From NCBI GenBank assembly GCA_016647705.1, contig CM028340.1:9921001-9985000 (forward strand): a stretch of DNA of 64,000 nucleotides, given 5' to 3'. This document shows positions 34,579-46,470 of the stretch, in pieces. The DNA is from Eucommia ulmoides. Its lineage: Eukaryota > Streptophyta > Magnoliopsida > Garryales > Eucommiaceae. The position numbers and the translations under genes are program-made. The notes below the pieces were generated by a model. That model was not told the DNA's origin, ran no database searches, and saw only the letters and a program-made list of their open reading frames with translations. Each line of letters begins with the position of its first letter. Positions within the stretch are counted from its first letter, which is position 1.

Positions 34579-35727
34579 CACAATGTAAGACCCTGATTTT
34601 TTATATACGCATAATTTAAGTCGTATGTTGGAATATTTAAAAATAACGGGATGGACGGCGCTATTAATTATGTGATTTAAAAGTTTAGGGGTCAAATTGT
34701 AATTTTTAAAATATTAAAAATTGAAATTGGTTCAATTAATATCTTAACTAAAATGAAGGGGATGATTGTGCAAATTATATATTTTATATATAGAGAGAGA
34801 GAGTCGGTGAAGGAAATGGAGGGAGGAAAAAGAGCCACTTGGCCGGCCATTTGATCACGCACACACACATATATATACACACATACTACATATATTCATA
34901 CATATCCCCACACTCTTGGGAATAGAAAAGAAGAATCCAGAGGAAACGAGAGAGAGAAAGAAGGTGGCCGGAGGTGGGTTGCCGTTCGGCAGGAAGAAAA
35001 TCGAAGAGAGAGAGAAGGCAGTTCATCTGGCGAGTGTGTGTATGCTCTGTTTCTGATTGTTTTTATGTGTGTATGTTGTTCCGTTGCCCGGTTGTGTGTT
35101 GTGTGCATCGTTGTGTGTAGTTGATCGTCAGTGTGCGTGTATTCGGCGATTTTGTGTGTGTATTCTGTCCAGTTTATCGGGGGCGCGGGTTGTTCCATCA
35201 CCAATTGTATGGTTGTCGGCGTTAGGACGTTGTCAGTGGGCGTGTATGTTTCGGAGTGTGTGTGTGTCGTTTGTGTGTGTCTGAGCGTTGGCTGTGTGTG
35301 TGTTTTGCTGCTGCGGTGTGTGTGTGCAGACGGTAGGGGTCATCCGGTGAGGGTGTAGGTGACTGTGTGTATTGCTTAGTTATGTGTGTAGGACCGTTCG
35401 GTTGGGTGTCGTCAGAGTTTGGCCGGCGGTGAGTAGAAGTTAGAGAGAGAGAGCAGTGGGTGTGGGTGTGGGTAGGGGTGGGGGTGTGGCTGTGTGTGTC
35501 TACTGTATCTGTGTGTGTGTCTGTGTATTGTGCCGTCGTTCAGATGGTTCGATGGTGGTTGGTTTGTGTGGGTATGAGTGTCATTTGTGTGGGCTGAGTG
35601 TTTCATGTATGGGTGTTGGTTCGCCGTCGTGGTGTGGAGGATGATCGTCAAATGAGAGAGAGAGAGAGAGAGAAGAAGAGAGACAGCAGGTTCAATGGGA
35701 AAAAACAGAGGAACAGGCGGTGACGCG

Positions 35728-35832
35728 TCGCCTAGGCGGTGGAAATCTAGCCGAGGCGGTGGCGGGTCAATAAGCCAAAACAGAAACAGGAAGGGAGTTC
35801 GCCGCGGCGGTGGATCCTTCGCCGCATCGGTG
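35728..35832. repeat. Four GC-rich quasi-palindromic boxes in the 5'LTR
   Basis: GTCGCCTAGGCGGTGG (35728), TAGCCGAGGCGGTGG (35748), TTCGCCGCGGCGGTGG (35798) and TTCGCCGCATCGGTG (35818). The 3'LTR has the equivalent array at about 42957-43070. These boxes lie well downstream of the LTR's likely TATA (TATATATAGAG near 34790), unlike the placement in Athila-like LTRs. Confidence 0.65.
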
Positions 35833-36896
35833 ATGGGCAAGAAACAGAAACACAAAACAGAAGCGAGAAAAAAAAAAAGAAAAATGAAGAAAAGAAAAAT
35901 ACACAAACCACCCCAATAAAATCCAAAATCCAATCTTAATGTCGGTGGAAAATCCATGAAAGGTAGAATTCCTAGCTCTTTTCATATATGCATTTAATTG
36001 TCGTATTTTGGGAAATTTTACCTATCGAAATTATATGAAATATGTTGGACGATGCGGAATTTATGTGACGAGCATGTTTACGTGGTTTATGTGTTAAATT
36101 TGGACGATGCGAAATTTATGCGATGAGCATGCTTACGTGGTTTGTGTTATATAAATTAAATGCACGTATGAGGGAGGTTGAAGTTCTACTGAGCGTTAGC
36201 TCACAACCCCACAGTGTTTGGTTGCAGAGTCGGCTGGGAGGAAACGAGAGAAGAGATAGATTTATTTGAAACTTCGGGATATAATAATTGTAATTATTAT
36301 TATTGTTGTAATCGGCGAAAACGGTAATTATAATTATCATAGCAGTTGTAAAATATTTCTCCCAATTTTAATGTATTGAATATTCGGTTAATGATAGTGT
36401 TGAATATAATTGGTTGGATAAAAGGTGAAAATTTGGTTTTAATATTTTATTAAATTAAATGATGTAGAGAAATGAAATGGGAATATCCGGCTTAAGTAAT
36501 AAAGTACTAAATTATTAGTTTTGTCGCCACCGCTATACACAGTTCGTAGATTAACTCAAAATGCTGTATGGGAATAATTGGTGATACTTTAAATGGTAAC
36601 TATTCGATTTAATAATTGTCATCGTAAAATCAGTAACAAGAATTATCTCCATTATTTTTAAAAGATAACTCATATTTTAGATTGAGAAGTTGACGAGTCG
36701 GTTTTAGGTTTAGGAATTCTCTATAGGAGAAACCATAGTAGCGACCCTGGGAAACCTTAGATTGGCGAGCACTTTGAACTGGGGTTAGGACACTCATCAA
36801 TCATAAAAAACTAGTAATGTTAGTGGAATTGCGAAATAAAAGTGAAATTTGTTTTATGTGTATATGTACGAAGTAAATATAATATGTGACTTATGT

Positions 36897-38925
36897 TGTA
36901 ACAACCCGGTTTTCCAGGGGCCTACTATGGTTTCTCCTATAGAGAATTCTTAAACCTAAAATCAACTCGTCAACTTCCCAATCTACAATATGCGTTAAGT
37001 TTTACAAACATGCGCAATATTCTTGTTACCGATTTTACGACGATAATTATTAAATATAAAATCACCATTTAAAGTATCACTAATTAAAATCAATCATTTA
37101 TTTTATATTAATCCACTCATTTTTTTCTACAACACGGCGACCAATTTAAAAGTCTCGAGTTTATAATTTTAAATCCCAATTTTCAATATTTTATTAACTT
37201 GGATTATCCTATCATAATTTTATGAAAATCGACTATTTAATATATTACAACAACTGCGACAATCAAGATTATCAATTCTTCTGATTACAACAATAAATAA
37301 TAATTACAATCTTTACAAAATAGAATTTTCAAATAAAATTTCTTCTTTCGTTTTCTCCCATCCATCCCTACAACCAAACATTGTAGGGTTGTGAGCCAAC
37401 GCTCAATAGAACTCCAACCCCTCTAATACGTGCATTTAATTAATATAGCACATAAACCACGTAAGCATGCTCGTCACATAAATCTAACACATAAACCACA
37501 TTAGAATGCTCGTCATATAATTCCCACGTCGTCTAAATTATTTCATATAATTTCAACAAGTAAAATATCACCACGATATACCAAAATATTTCATATAATC
37601 ACCCACAAGACAATTAAATACATATATTAGTAGAGTCTGGAATTCTACCTTTCACGAATTTTCCAGATGGCCGCAAGATTGGATTTTATTGGGGTGGTTT
37701 GTGCAATTTTTCTCTTTTCTTCCTTTTTCTTTCTTTATTTTTCTTCTTTCTTCTTCCTTTCTCCCGCTTCTTCCTCCTGCTTCTGTTTGTTGTTCTGCGT
37801 CACCGGTACCGCTGCGGCGACAGCTCACTGTCGCGCGCAAACTGTCTCCCCTTACTTTCTGCTATGCACACTAATCCTCTACCGCCTAGGCGAACGCAAC
37901 CACCTCCTAGGCGAACGCGCCATCGCCTGCTCTACTCTGTTTTTCCCCGTTTGAACCCACCGTCTCTCTCTCTCACCTCGCCAACTCCGGCAACCACCAC
38001 CCACATACTTTTCTAAATACCCATACACACACAACACACCCTGATGATCAACATACCCACACCGCAACCGTTGAACACACACACATAGTAGACATAAACA
38101 CACATGCACTACTCTCTCTCTCTAACTTATCGTCGGCGAATTCTGGCGACCACCCTCCAAACACATAGAGAATTAACACACACATACACACTACAACAAT
38201 TGAACACACACACACACAGTTGGAAGAAAAACAAAGCACACACACAACTCACTATCGGCACGCCCAACTCACACCACCGCCACCACCAACCGCCGGAACA
38301 CATACACACACATGGCAGCACCAACGAAAAAAGAAAACACACACATACATACACTGACACAAATCGAACAGCCAAACGACACACCCACGACAGACGAACA
38401 GAATCCTCACAAACGAAACACACACACCCATATGATGATCAGACTAACCTCAGAAACCCATCAGTGAACCACCCCTTCGGCCAGCAGCTTCTCTCTCTTC
38501 TTTCTCTCTCTTTTGATTTTCTGGATTCTTCTTCTTTTTTCGGTATGCATAAGTATGTGTGTAAGCCATGAGATCAGCCAAAGAATCGAGAACGGAGAAG
38601 GGAGAACAGTAGGTCGGTGAGGTTTGGGCCTATATATATATATATAATAAACTTTTGTTCAAATACTCTTTCCTCCCCTAAATTTCTTTAAATCTTTTTT
38701 TTAGTCCAATTTTCACATTTAACATTTTCTTAAATTGCAATTTCACCCCCAAAAATTTTAATTCAAAAGTCAAATGCCAATTTTGGATTGAATGTTTTTT
38801 AAATTTGCAAATTGACCCCTAAACTTTTTTATTTGACATTTAATTAACACAATTTCACCCCGCAATGTTCTAAATACTTTAAAATACAACTAAATTGGCG
38901 TACGTTGCGGAATTGGGGTCTTACA
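36897..38925 (-). mobile_element. Solo LTR nested in the LTR element
   Basis: Reading on the minus strand it starts TGTAAGACCCC (at 38925) and ends GGGTTGTTACA (at 36897), with exact TSD TATGT (36892-36896, 38926-38930). It is homologous to the LTRs of the surrounding element but in the opposite orientation. It carries ACCGCTGCGGCG and CCGCCTAGGCGA boxes at about 37799-37925 and CA-rich microsatellites at 38020-38420, which give rise to spurious open frames. Confidence 0.9.
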
Positions 38926-39539
38926 TATGTGCTCTTCATGGATTCCTGATACGTGATTTATGTGTAGTATTTGTCTCTATCTAGAATTACGTGATAACTA
39001 TGTATTATCAAGTGGCGATTTATGTGCATTAATATTTTATATGTACACTAATTGTTCACACATATATACATAGAACTAAAGGTAAATAATATTATGAGAT
39101 AAATAATATATATATATATAAGCATTGACGTCTTCGTTATGTTTTGGATGGTTGGGCACTTGTACCAATGTGTTATTACCATTATTTCATTTTGGTCCCT
39201 ATAATTTTAATTTGAACATATTAACATTTGAGATATCGGTGGATTAATTAGTTGAATATATTAATATTTGAGATGGCGGGTGGTAAGAGTAAACTATCTA
39301 TAATGAGTTAAATAAGTCTGGGTGAGTGTCGTGTTAGTCGTAAACCATTGGAAATTATCGCTAAATGGGAGTTATTAATTTAAAGGTGTATATTGTCTTC
39401 TATATAAATGGTGAAACGATATTTTCGTATTAAATTATGAAAAAAAAAAAAAAAAAAAAAAAAGATTGATGAAATGGACGATTTTACGATGAATCATGGA
39501 TCAAGTAAAATTTTAAAAAATGAAAAATGATTTTATTAT

Positions 39540-40425
39540 CCTGCTACGCCATAGCTTGGATTCCGTCAGGAGGGCATGTCCTGCGAGATGGTTTTGTCCT
39601 GTCCGGAGGATAGTCCGGCAGGTGGTTATCGATATTATGTCATGTTTGGAGGATTAGTCCAGCAGGTGGTTATTTGTCCCGTTTGAGAGCAAACCCTGCG
39701 GGTGGTACGGTATCGTTGCAACTCCCGATTGTGAGGTAAACGATCCTATGGCTAGTAAGAAATATTGTGCGATATTTTATTATACGATGAACTGCCTGGA
39801 TGGTTTGGCATATATATTATTATTTTAAATGAATTGGTTGATTTAAATATATTATTTTAAATAATTGGTGTAAATGTTTGGATTGGAGGATTTAAAATGT
39901 TTGGAATGAGTTGACTTAAATATTTGAATTTGGTATTTTAAATATATTATTTATTACATTGATGGCAGTGGAAAATTGGTTTCCAACATGGAATGCAATA
40001 TATGATAGTATCTTTTGAAAAGTGGTGTTTGAAAAAGATACTTGATCCATAAATTCTTTTTATTGAGAAGACGGCATGTACACTGTATTCTATGTAAATT
40101 TACAAAATTATATTTTCATATAAAATGTGGAAAAAAAAGTGTTTATTAAAATTGGACGATTTTATAACTTATGTGGATTAAGTAAACTTGAAATGTGAAA
40201 AATGATTTTGTGTGTCCTACTATGCCATAGTTTATGACTCGTCAGGCGGATAGGTCTGCGGGTGATTGATTATTGTCTCGTCAGGCGAATAAACTTGCGG
40301 GTGGTTGATTATTATGTCTTGTCCTGAGGATTAGTCCGACAAGTGGTTATTTATCCCGTTTGGGAGCAAACCCTGCGGGTGGTACGGAACCGTTGCAACT
40401 CCTAATCGCGAGGTTAAAACGATCA
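39540..40425 (+). repeat. Duplicated GTCCGGAGGATAGTCCGGCAG-type module
   Basis: Two related blocks (about 39540-39745 and 40215-40425) share a TA(C/T)GCCATAG opening, repeats of (G/C)AGGTGGTTAT and GCGGGTGGT, and GTTGCAACTCC followed by CGATC. The same module appears in inverted orientation at about 49770-50045 within another LTR. Its function is unknown; it lies in non-coding internal sequence here. Confidence 0.65.
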
Positions 40426-42091
40426 TATGATTAGCAGGGGAAGTATGTTATTTTATGATATATACGTCAATTGATTTGTCGATTTAAAAATCGGTGCTAT
40501 GTTGAAAAATATTTGGTTGAGATTTTGATATTAACAGTGAGGTGGTTATATTTTGTTAAGATTTGAATATAGTCAGGTGTGGCTACATTTTATATTGGAA
40601 AGTGAATTTTGATGAAAATATTTGGGAAGTGGATTTTGATAAAACTTGATCCATGAAATATTTTTTATATATATACTACGAAGACCATACACCAATAAAA
40701 ATAATAACTTAGTTGTATGTATTGGTCCACTACTAACATTAGGCGAAGTCGGAATGTCGGGTCATTAGGATTTCATGGGGAAAGGATAATTTAAATTATC
40801 TTTGAGTTGATGAGTATTTTAAAAAAAATTGAGATGATATTTTTATATACAGTGACTATTGATTTTTGTGACGTATCGAATTTTCGAAGTTGGGACGTAA
40901 TTGTATATTTCGATACATATTCATATGTGGTTATATTTTTTAGACGTATTTGAAGCGTTTGGCCTTGTTAGAGACTTGATTAAATATGGAGACATGAAGG
41001 GAATTCTTATAGATGACCCGTTTAACGTATTTTGATACGTATTGATGTGGTTTGGTAATATTTATGTGTTCGGAGGGATATTTATATGATATTGACGTGA
41101 TTTGAAACATATTTATGTGATTTTGACGTATTGCGAAAAATTTATTATTTGACATTGGATTGTGGTAATATTTATAAAACGTTTACGAGATTTTTGAAAA
41201 TTTTGATATAAATATTGAGATTGATGATTTTTGGTCTCACGGGCTAGTTCACGTGAAGTTTGGGCTATCTGTTGCTTATAATATTGGTTACAAACATGCT
41301 GGTTTAAATGTTGGATGAAAATATTGTTGCGAATTGGTTGACTAGAAATATTGGATAAAATAGATAAATGTTGGTTATAGAAAAAATTACTGTCAGAATG
41401 AGATAGACCCAATCCACTATGACTACCGTAATATTTTAAGGATATATTATATTTATATTGTTATTGATTGTTATTTTTATCAGAGTAACGCAGCGGAAGC
41501 ATTTAGAAACATGAGATTCTTGACAGTTGGTTGTCTGTGTTAGGTGTTACCGACAAAAGTGTTCTATATTTGTTGGTTATTGGATATAATGTGAGTCACT
41601 GCGAATGAAAATGTTGCGATGTTGGAATAAAAATTGACAGTTACGAATTAAGGGTAACTTTCGGTTATGGGACTCTACATAAAAAATAATTGTTCTAGAA
41701 TCAAGTATGACTAACATGACCATGCGATGCAAATCTGAAATATTATTGGTTTAACTGAAATTTTAATTCCTATTATTTCGACAAAAATTTCGGGGCAAAA
41801 TTTCTTTTAAGAGGGAAGAGTTGTAAGACCTCGATTTTTTATATACGCATAATTTAAGTCATATGTTGGAATATTTGAAAATAGCGGGGTGGACGGTGCT
41901 ATTAATTATGTGATTTAAAAGTTTAGGGGTCAAATTATAATTTTGAAGATATTAAAATTTGAAATTGGTTAAATTAATATCTTAACTAAAATAAAGGGGA
42001 TGATTGTGCAAATTATATATTTTATATAGAGAGAGAGAGTCGGTGAAGAAAACGGAGGACGAAAAAAGGGCCACTTGGCCGGCCATTTGAT

Positions 42092-42094
<3 letters not shown>

Positions 42095-42147
<53 letters not shown>
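42095..42147. repeat. (CA)n(TA)n microsatellite in the 3'LTR
   Basis: A compound CA then TA dinucleotide run. The 5'LTR has only a short counterpart near 34860-34880, so the run expanded after insertion. Confidence 0.8.
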
Positions 42148-42151
<4 letters not shown>

Positions 42152-43990
42152 CATACTACATATATTCATACATATCCCCACACTCTTGAGAAGAGAGAAG
42201 AAGAATCTAGAGGAAACGAAAGAGAGAAAGAAGGTGGTCGGCGGTGGGTTGCCGTTCGGCAGGGAGAAAATCGAAGAGAGAGAGAAGGCAGTTTGTCTGG
42301 TGAGTGTGTGTATGCTCTGTTTTTTATCGTTTGTATGTGTGTGTATTATTCCATTGCCCGGTTGTGCCTTGTGTGCATCATTGTGTGTGGTTGATTGTCG
42401 GTGTGTGTATATTCAGCGATTTTGTGTGTGTGTTCTGTCCAGTTTATCGGCGACGTGGGCTGTTCCGTCGTCTGTTGTGTGGTTGCCGGTAGTGGGACGT
42501 CGTCAGTGGGCGTGTGTATTTTGGAGTGTGTGTGTGTGTCGTTCGTGTGTGTCTAAGCATTGGCTGTGTGTGTGTGTTGATGTTGCGATGTGTGTGTGTA
42601 GACGGTGAGGGTCGTCCGGCGAGGGTGTAGATGACTGTGTGTATTGCGTTGGTTGTGTGTGTGGGACCGTTCGGTTGGGTGTCGCCGTAGTTTGGCCGGC
42701 AGTGAGTGGAAGTTAGAGAGAGAGCAGTGGGTATATGTGGGTGTATCTGCAGTGTGTGTGTGTGTGTGTGTTGTGCCATCGTTCAGATGGTCCGACGGTG
42801 GTTGGTTTGTGTGGGTATGAGTGTCATTTGTATGGGGTGAGTGTTTCATGTGTGGGTGTTGGTTCGCCATCGTGGTGTAGAGGATGATCGTTGGAGGAGA
42901 GAGAGAGGGAGAGAGACAACAGGTTCAATGGGGAAAAACTGAAGAGCAAGCGGTGATGCGTCGCCTAGGTGGAGGAAATCTCACCAAGGCGGTAGCGGGT
43001 CAGTAAGCCAAAACAGAAAACAGGAAAGGAGTTCGCCACGGCGGTGGATTCTTCGCCACAGCAGTGATGGGCGAAAGACAGAAACACAAAATAGAAGTGA
43101 GAAAAAAAAAAAGAAAAGGAAGAAGAAAAAAGAAGAAAACGAAAATACACAAATCATCCCAATAAAATCCAAAATCCGATATCAATGCCAGTGAAAAATC
43201 CGGGAAAGGTAAAATTCCTAATTATTTTCATATATGCATTTAATTGTCGTATTTTGGAAAATTTTACCTGTCGAAATTATATGAAATATGTTGGACGATG
43301 CGGAATTTATGTGACAAGCATGTTTACGTGGTTTGTGTGTTAAATTTGGACGATGCGGAATTTATGTGATGAGTATGCTTACGTGGTTCGTGTTATATAA
43401 ATTAAATGCACGTATTAGAGGGGTTGGAGTTCTACTGAGCGTTAGCTCACAACCCCACAGTGTTTGGTTGCAAGGTCGGCTGGGAGGTAACAAGAGAAGA
43501 GATAAATTTGTTTGAAACTTTGGGATGTAATAATTGTAATTATTATAATTGTTGTAATTGGCGAAAACGGTAATTATAATTATCATAGCTGTTGTAAAAT
43601 ATTTCTCCTAATTTTAATGTATTAAATATTCGGTTAATTATAGTGTTGAATATAATTGATTGGATGAAAGATGGAAATTCGGTTTCAATATTTTATTAAA
43701 TTAAATGATGTAGATAAATGAAATGGGAATATCCGGCTTAAGTAATAAAGTACTAAATTATTGGTTTTGTCGCCACTACCTATATAATCCGCAGATTAAT
43801 TTACAAAAGGATATTGGTTGGTTATTTGGTGGTATATATAAATGGTGATTAGTGTATGTAATAAATTGTCGTCGTAAAATCTGCAACTCAAATTATCGTT
43901 GATCGAGAATTTGGCCAGTTGGTTTTAGGTAGAATTCTCCATAGGAGAAATCATAGTAACAGTCCTGGAAACCTGGGTCGTCACACACAA

Positions 43991-46470
43991 CACCAATACC
44001 CGCTAGTGTTGTACCACAACGTTGCCCACCAAGTAGTACCCGGTTGATGCCGTCCCTGCTAACGACCCCATTTGTGCCGCATGCACCGTGTATGGTAGGA
44101 AAGTACACTAAGTCGGTGTTGTTTGGTCTTTCAGCGTTGTTAGGGGCTAATAGAATACCACGATTGGATTTACCAATCATACCATTAGATTACCTCACCT
44201 TCAAGATTAATTGAAGCCATTTCCAGATTCATCTTCTCACTAGTTCGATGGAAGATAAAGAAATATTATGTGCGCAAAATCCATCCAACAGGATCTTTTT
44301 CATCCCATTGAGAAAATTCTATATTTATTTTGGGAAGCCCGTGATTATAGAAGAGCGGTTCTTTGGGTTGAATACTAGTTTTCATAGCATTTTTTTCCTA
44401 TAAATATCACGATTTTGCAATGCTAGTAGTTCATCGTTCAAAGAACTAGATGGGCTGATGGAAGAACTTGCTCAATCTTTGACTGGTTGTGACAGCATCT
44501 CCATGAGCATATCAAGCTTCTTTCTAATCTTTGTAACATCAGCTTGAAGCCTATTGATACTCTCTCCATATTTTTTCAATACAACGCCATGATGGTTAAT
44601 TTGTTCATCACGTTTAGCATTAGTTTTAGTCATTCTTATTCAAACTAAGATCGTGCTCTGGATATCAAAATGATAAAACTAAAGATTCTATCGAAAGGAG
44701 AATGAAATGAAGAAATAATAATGATCACTTCGAGGGGATCATATGTCCAATCAAGATGAAAAATATTATTATTCTTGCATGAAAATCCATGCGGCGTCTA
44801 TAATTTATAAAGAACTAATTGCAAAACATAAAACATGATTGACTCCTTATTTAATGACATAATTAATGATTGACTCCTCAATTGAAGAAAGATAATTACT
44901 AAAACTTATTCCCTAATTGATGACAAAATTGATTGACATATTAATTGGTTAAATCACATATTAAATCGCAAAGGAAAAGTGTTGATATACTATTCCCCAA
45001 CCATTAAAATCAATCTTGTCCTTAAGGTTAATTATTAGTTATTAATCAAATCAGGGTAGATCACCTCCTTCCTCGTCACAATGATTCATACATAACTTAA
45101 TAGGGTCGAGTTCATTAGAATCTTGTATTGGGTTCGATTATCAAAAACCTTATTTGCTCACAGTTTTGATCTCATTTCTATTTTCATCACAATACCAACA
45201 TAGCTCCTTCTTTGTGCAGTCTTTCAACTCGTTTTCAATCAATCAATTTGGGATAACATCACTATATGAAACATTTTGAACTAACTTCTCCATTGTCACA
45301 TCACTAACTATTGAATTGAAATTTTAGATAGGTTATTTTCCCTCCATATCTAGTTGTTCTTCCTGCAATCGAAGCAAATGATATTGAAACCATCATTGTT
45401 CAGAGTCGGTACGCCTTCACTTTTCTACAAATTTTAGGTTTCAATCATTCCACAAAGTTTCCGACTAGTTGTTGTTCGAACTAGTACTGAGTTTGGTTTG
45501 ACGAAAACTCAAACCTTCCTTAGTATTCCGAGACAAATGAGGTTTGTTGATTTTTTGCAAGTTCGCCTTGGATGTTATTGAAACCAAATAGGCCAAAAAT
45601 GAATCATTACTCTTTCTACAATTTTTTTCCACATTGGAATACGTTGATTGGACTATTACCAATCATACCATTAGATTGTCTTACCTTTGAGATTGATTGA
45701 AGTCACTTCCACTTTCATGTTCTCACTGATTCGATGGACGATAAAGAAACATTATGCGCACGAAATCCATCCAACGGGATCTTTCTTATCCCATTGAGAA
45801 AATTCTATTTTTATTATGGGAAGCCAATGATTACGACAAAGGGGTTCTTCGGATTGAATATCTGATTTTGTAATAGTTTTTTTCCTATGAATATCATGAT
45901 TCCGGTTTTTCATTCAAAGAACTAGATGGGCTGATGGAAGAACCTGCTCGATCTTTTGTTGGAACTTATGACAGCATCTTTATGAGCATATCAAGCTTCT
46001 TATTGATCTCTATAACATTAGCTTGAATCTTATCAATACTCCCTCCATGTTTTTTTAATAAAATACCATGTTGGTTAGTTTGGTCATCACTTTCCACATT
46101 AGTTTTAGTCATTCTTATTCAAACTAGGATTGTGCTCTTAAAATGATAGAACTATAGATTCTATCGAATAGAAAATAAAATGAAGAAATAACAATGACCA
46201 CTTCGAGGGGATCAAACCTGAAATCAAGATGAAATCTAATATTATTCTTGCATAAAAATCCATACGACATAAATAATTTATAGAGAACTAATTTTAAAAT
46301 AGAAAACGTGATTAACTCCTTAATTAATGACAGAATTAATGATTGACTCCTTAATTGAAGAAAGACAACGACGTAAACTTATTCCCCAATTGATGACAAA
46401 ATTAGTTGACATATTAATTGGTTAAATTATACATTAAATCACAAAGGGGAAGTGTTGACTTACCAAAATC
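43991..46470 (-). mobile_element. Ty3/gypsy gag-region fossil, part 2, with internal duplication
   Basis: Minus-strand gag-like sequence. A block of about 0.8 kb occurs twice (44170-44985 and 45655-46465), and the block homologous to 33000-33700 lies between the two copies. The repeated block carries a retrotransposon-Gag-like stretch in which GWILR and NLEGEV are recognisable. The open frame at 43893-44180 spans the end of the LTR element and its flank and is not a gene. Old, with many breaks. Confidence 0.6.

Larger units (their letters stand above)
34584..43985 (+). mobile_element. Ty3/gypsy-type LTR retrotransposon, non-autonomous fossil
   Basis: 5'LTR 34584 to about 36763, 3'LTR 41822-43985. 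Both start TGTAAGACC, and the outer end is GTCACA, flanked by the exact TSD CACAA (34579-34583, 43986-43990). A polypurine tract (AAGAGGGAAGAGT) precedes the 3'LTR. These ends resemble plant chromovirus (Tekay-type) LTRs, which is my best family guess. The net internal region, without the nested solo LTR, is about 3 kb and shows no recognisable gag or pol. The LTRs differ by roughly 10% by eye. Broken. Confidence 0.8.

Noticed and set aside
35057-35644. Cys/Val-rich open frames, and their counterparts at 42075-42608
   Set aside because: They are translations of TGTGTG-type microsatellite sequence inside LTRs, found in both LTRs and on both strands.
38048-38571. His/Thr-rich open frame
   Set aside because: CA-repeat translation inside a solo LTR.
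42075-42181. Possible signal-peptide-like hydrophobic frame (Ile/Tyr run)
   Set aside because: Encoded by the (TA)n microsatellite.
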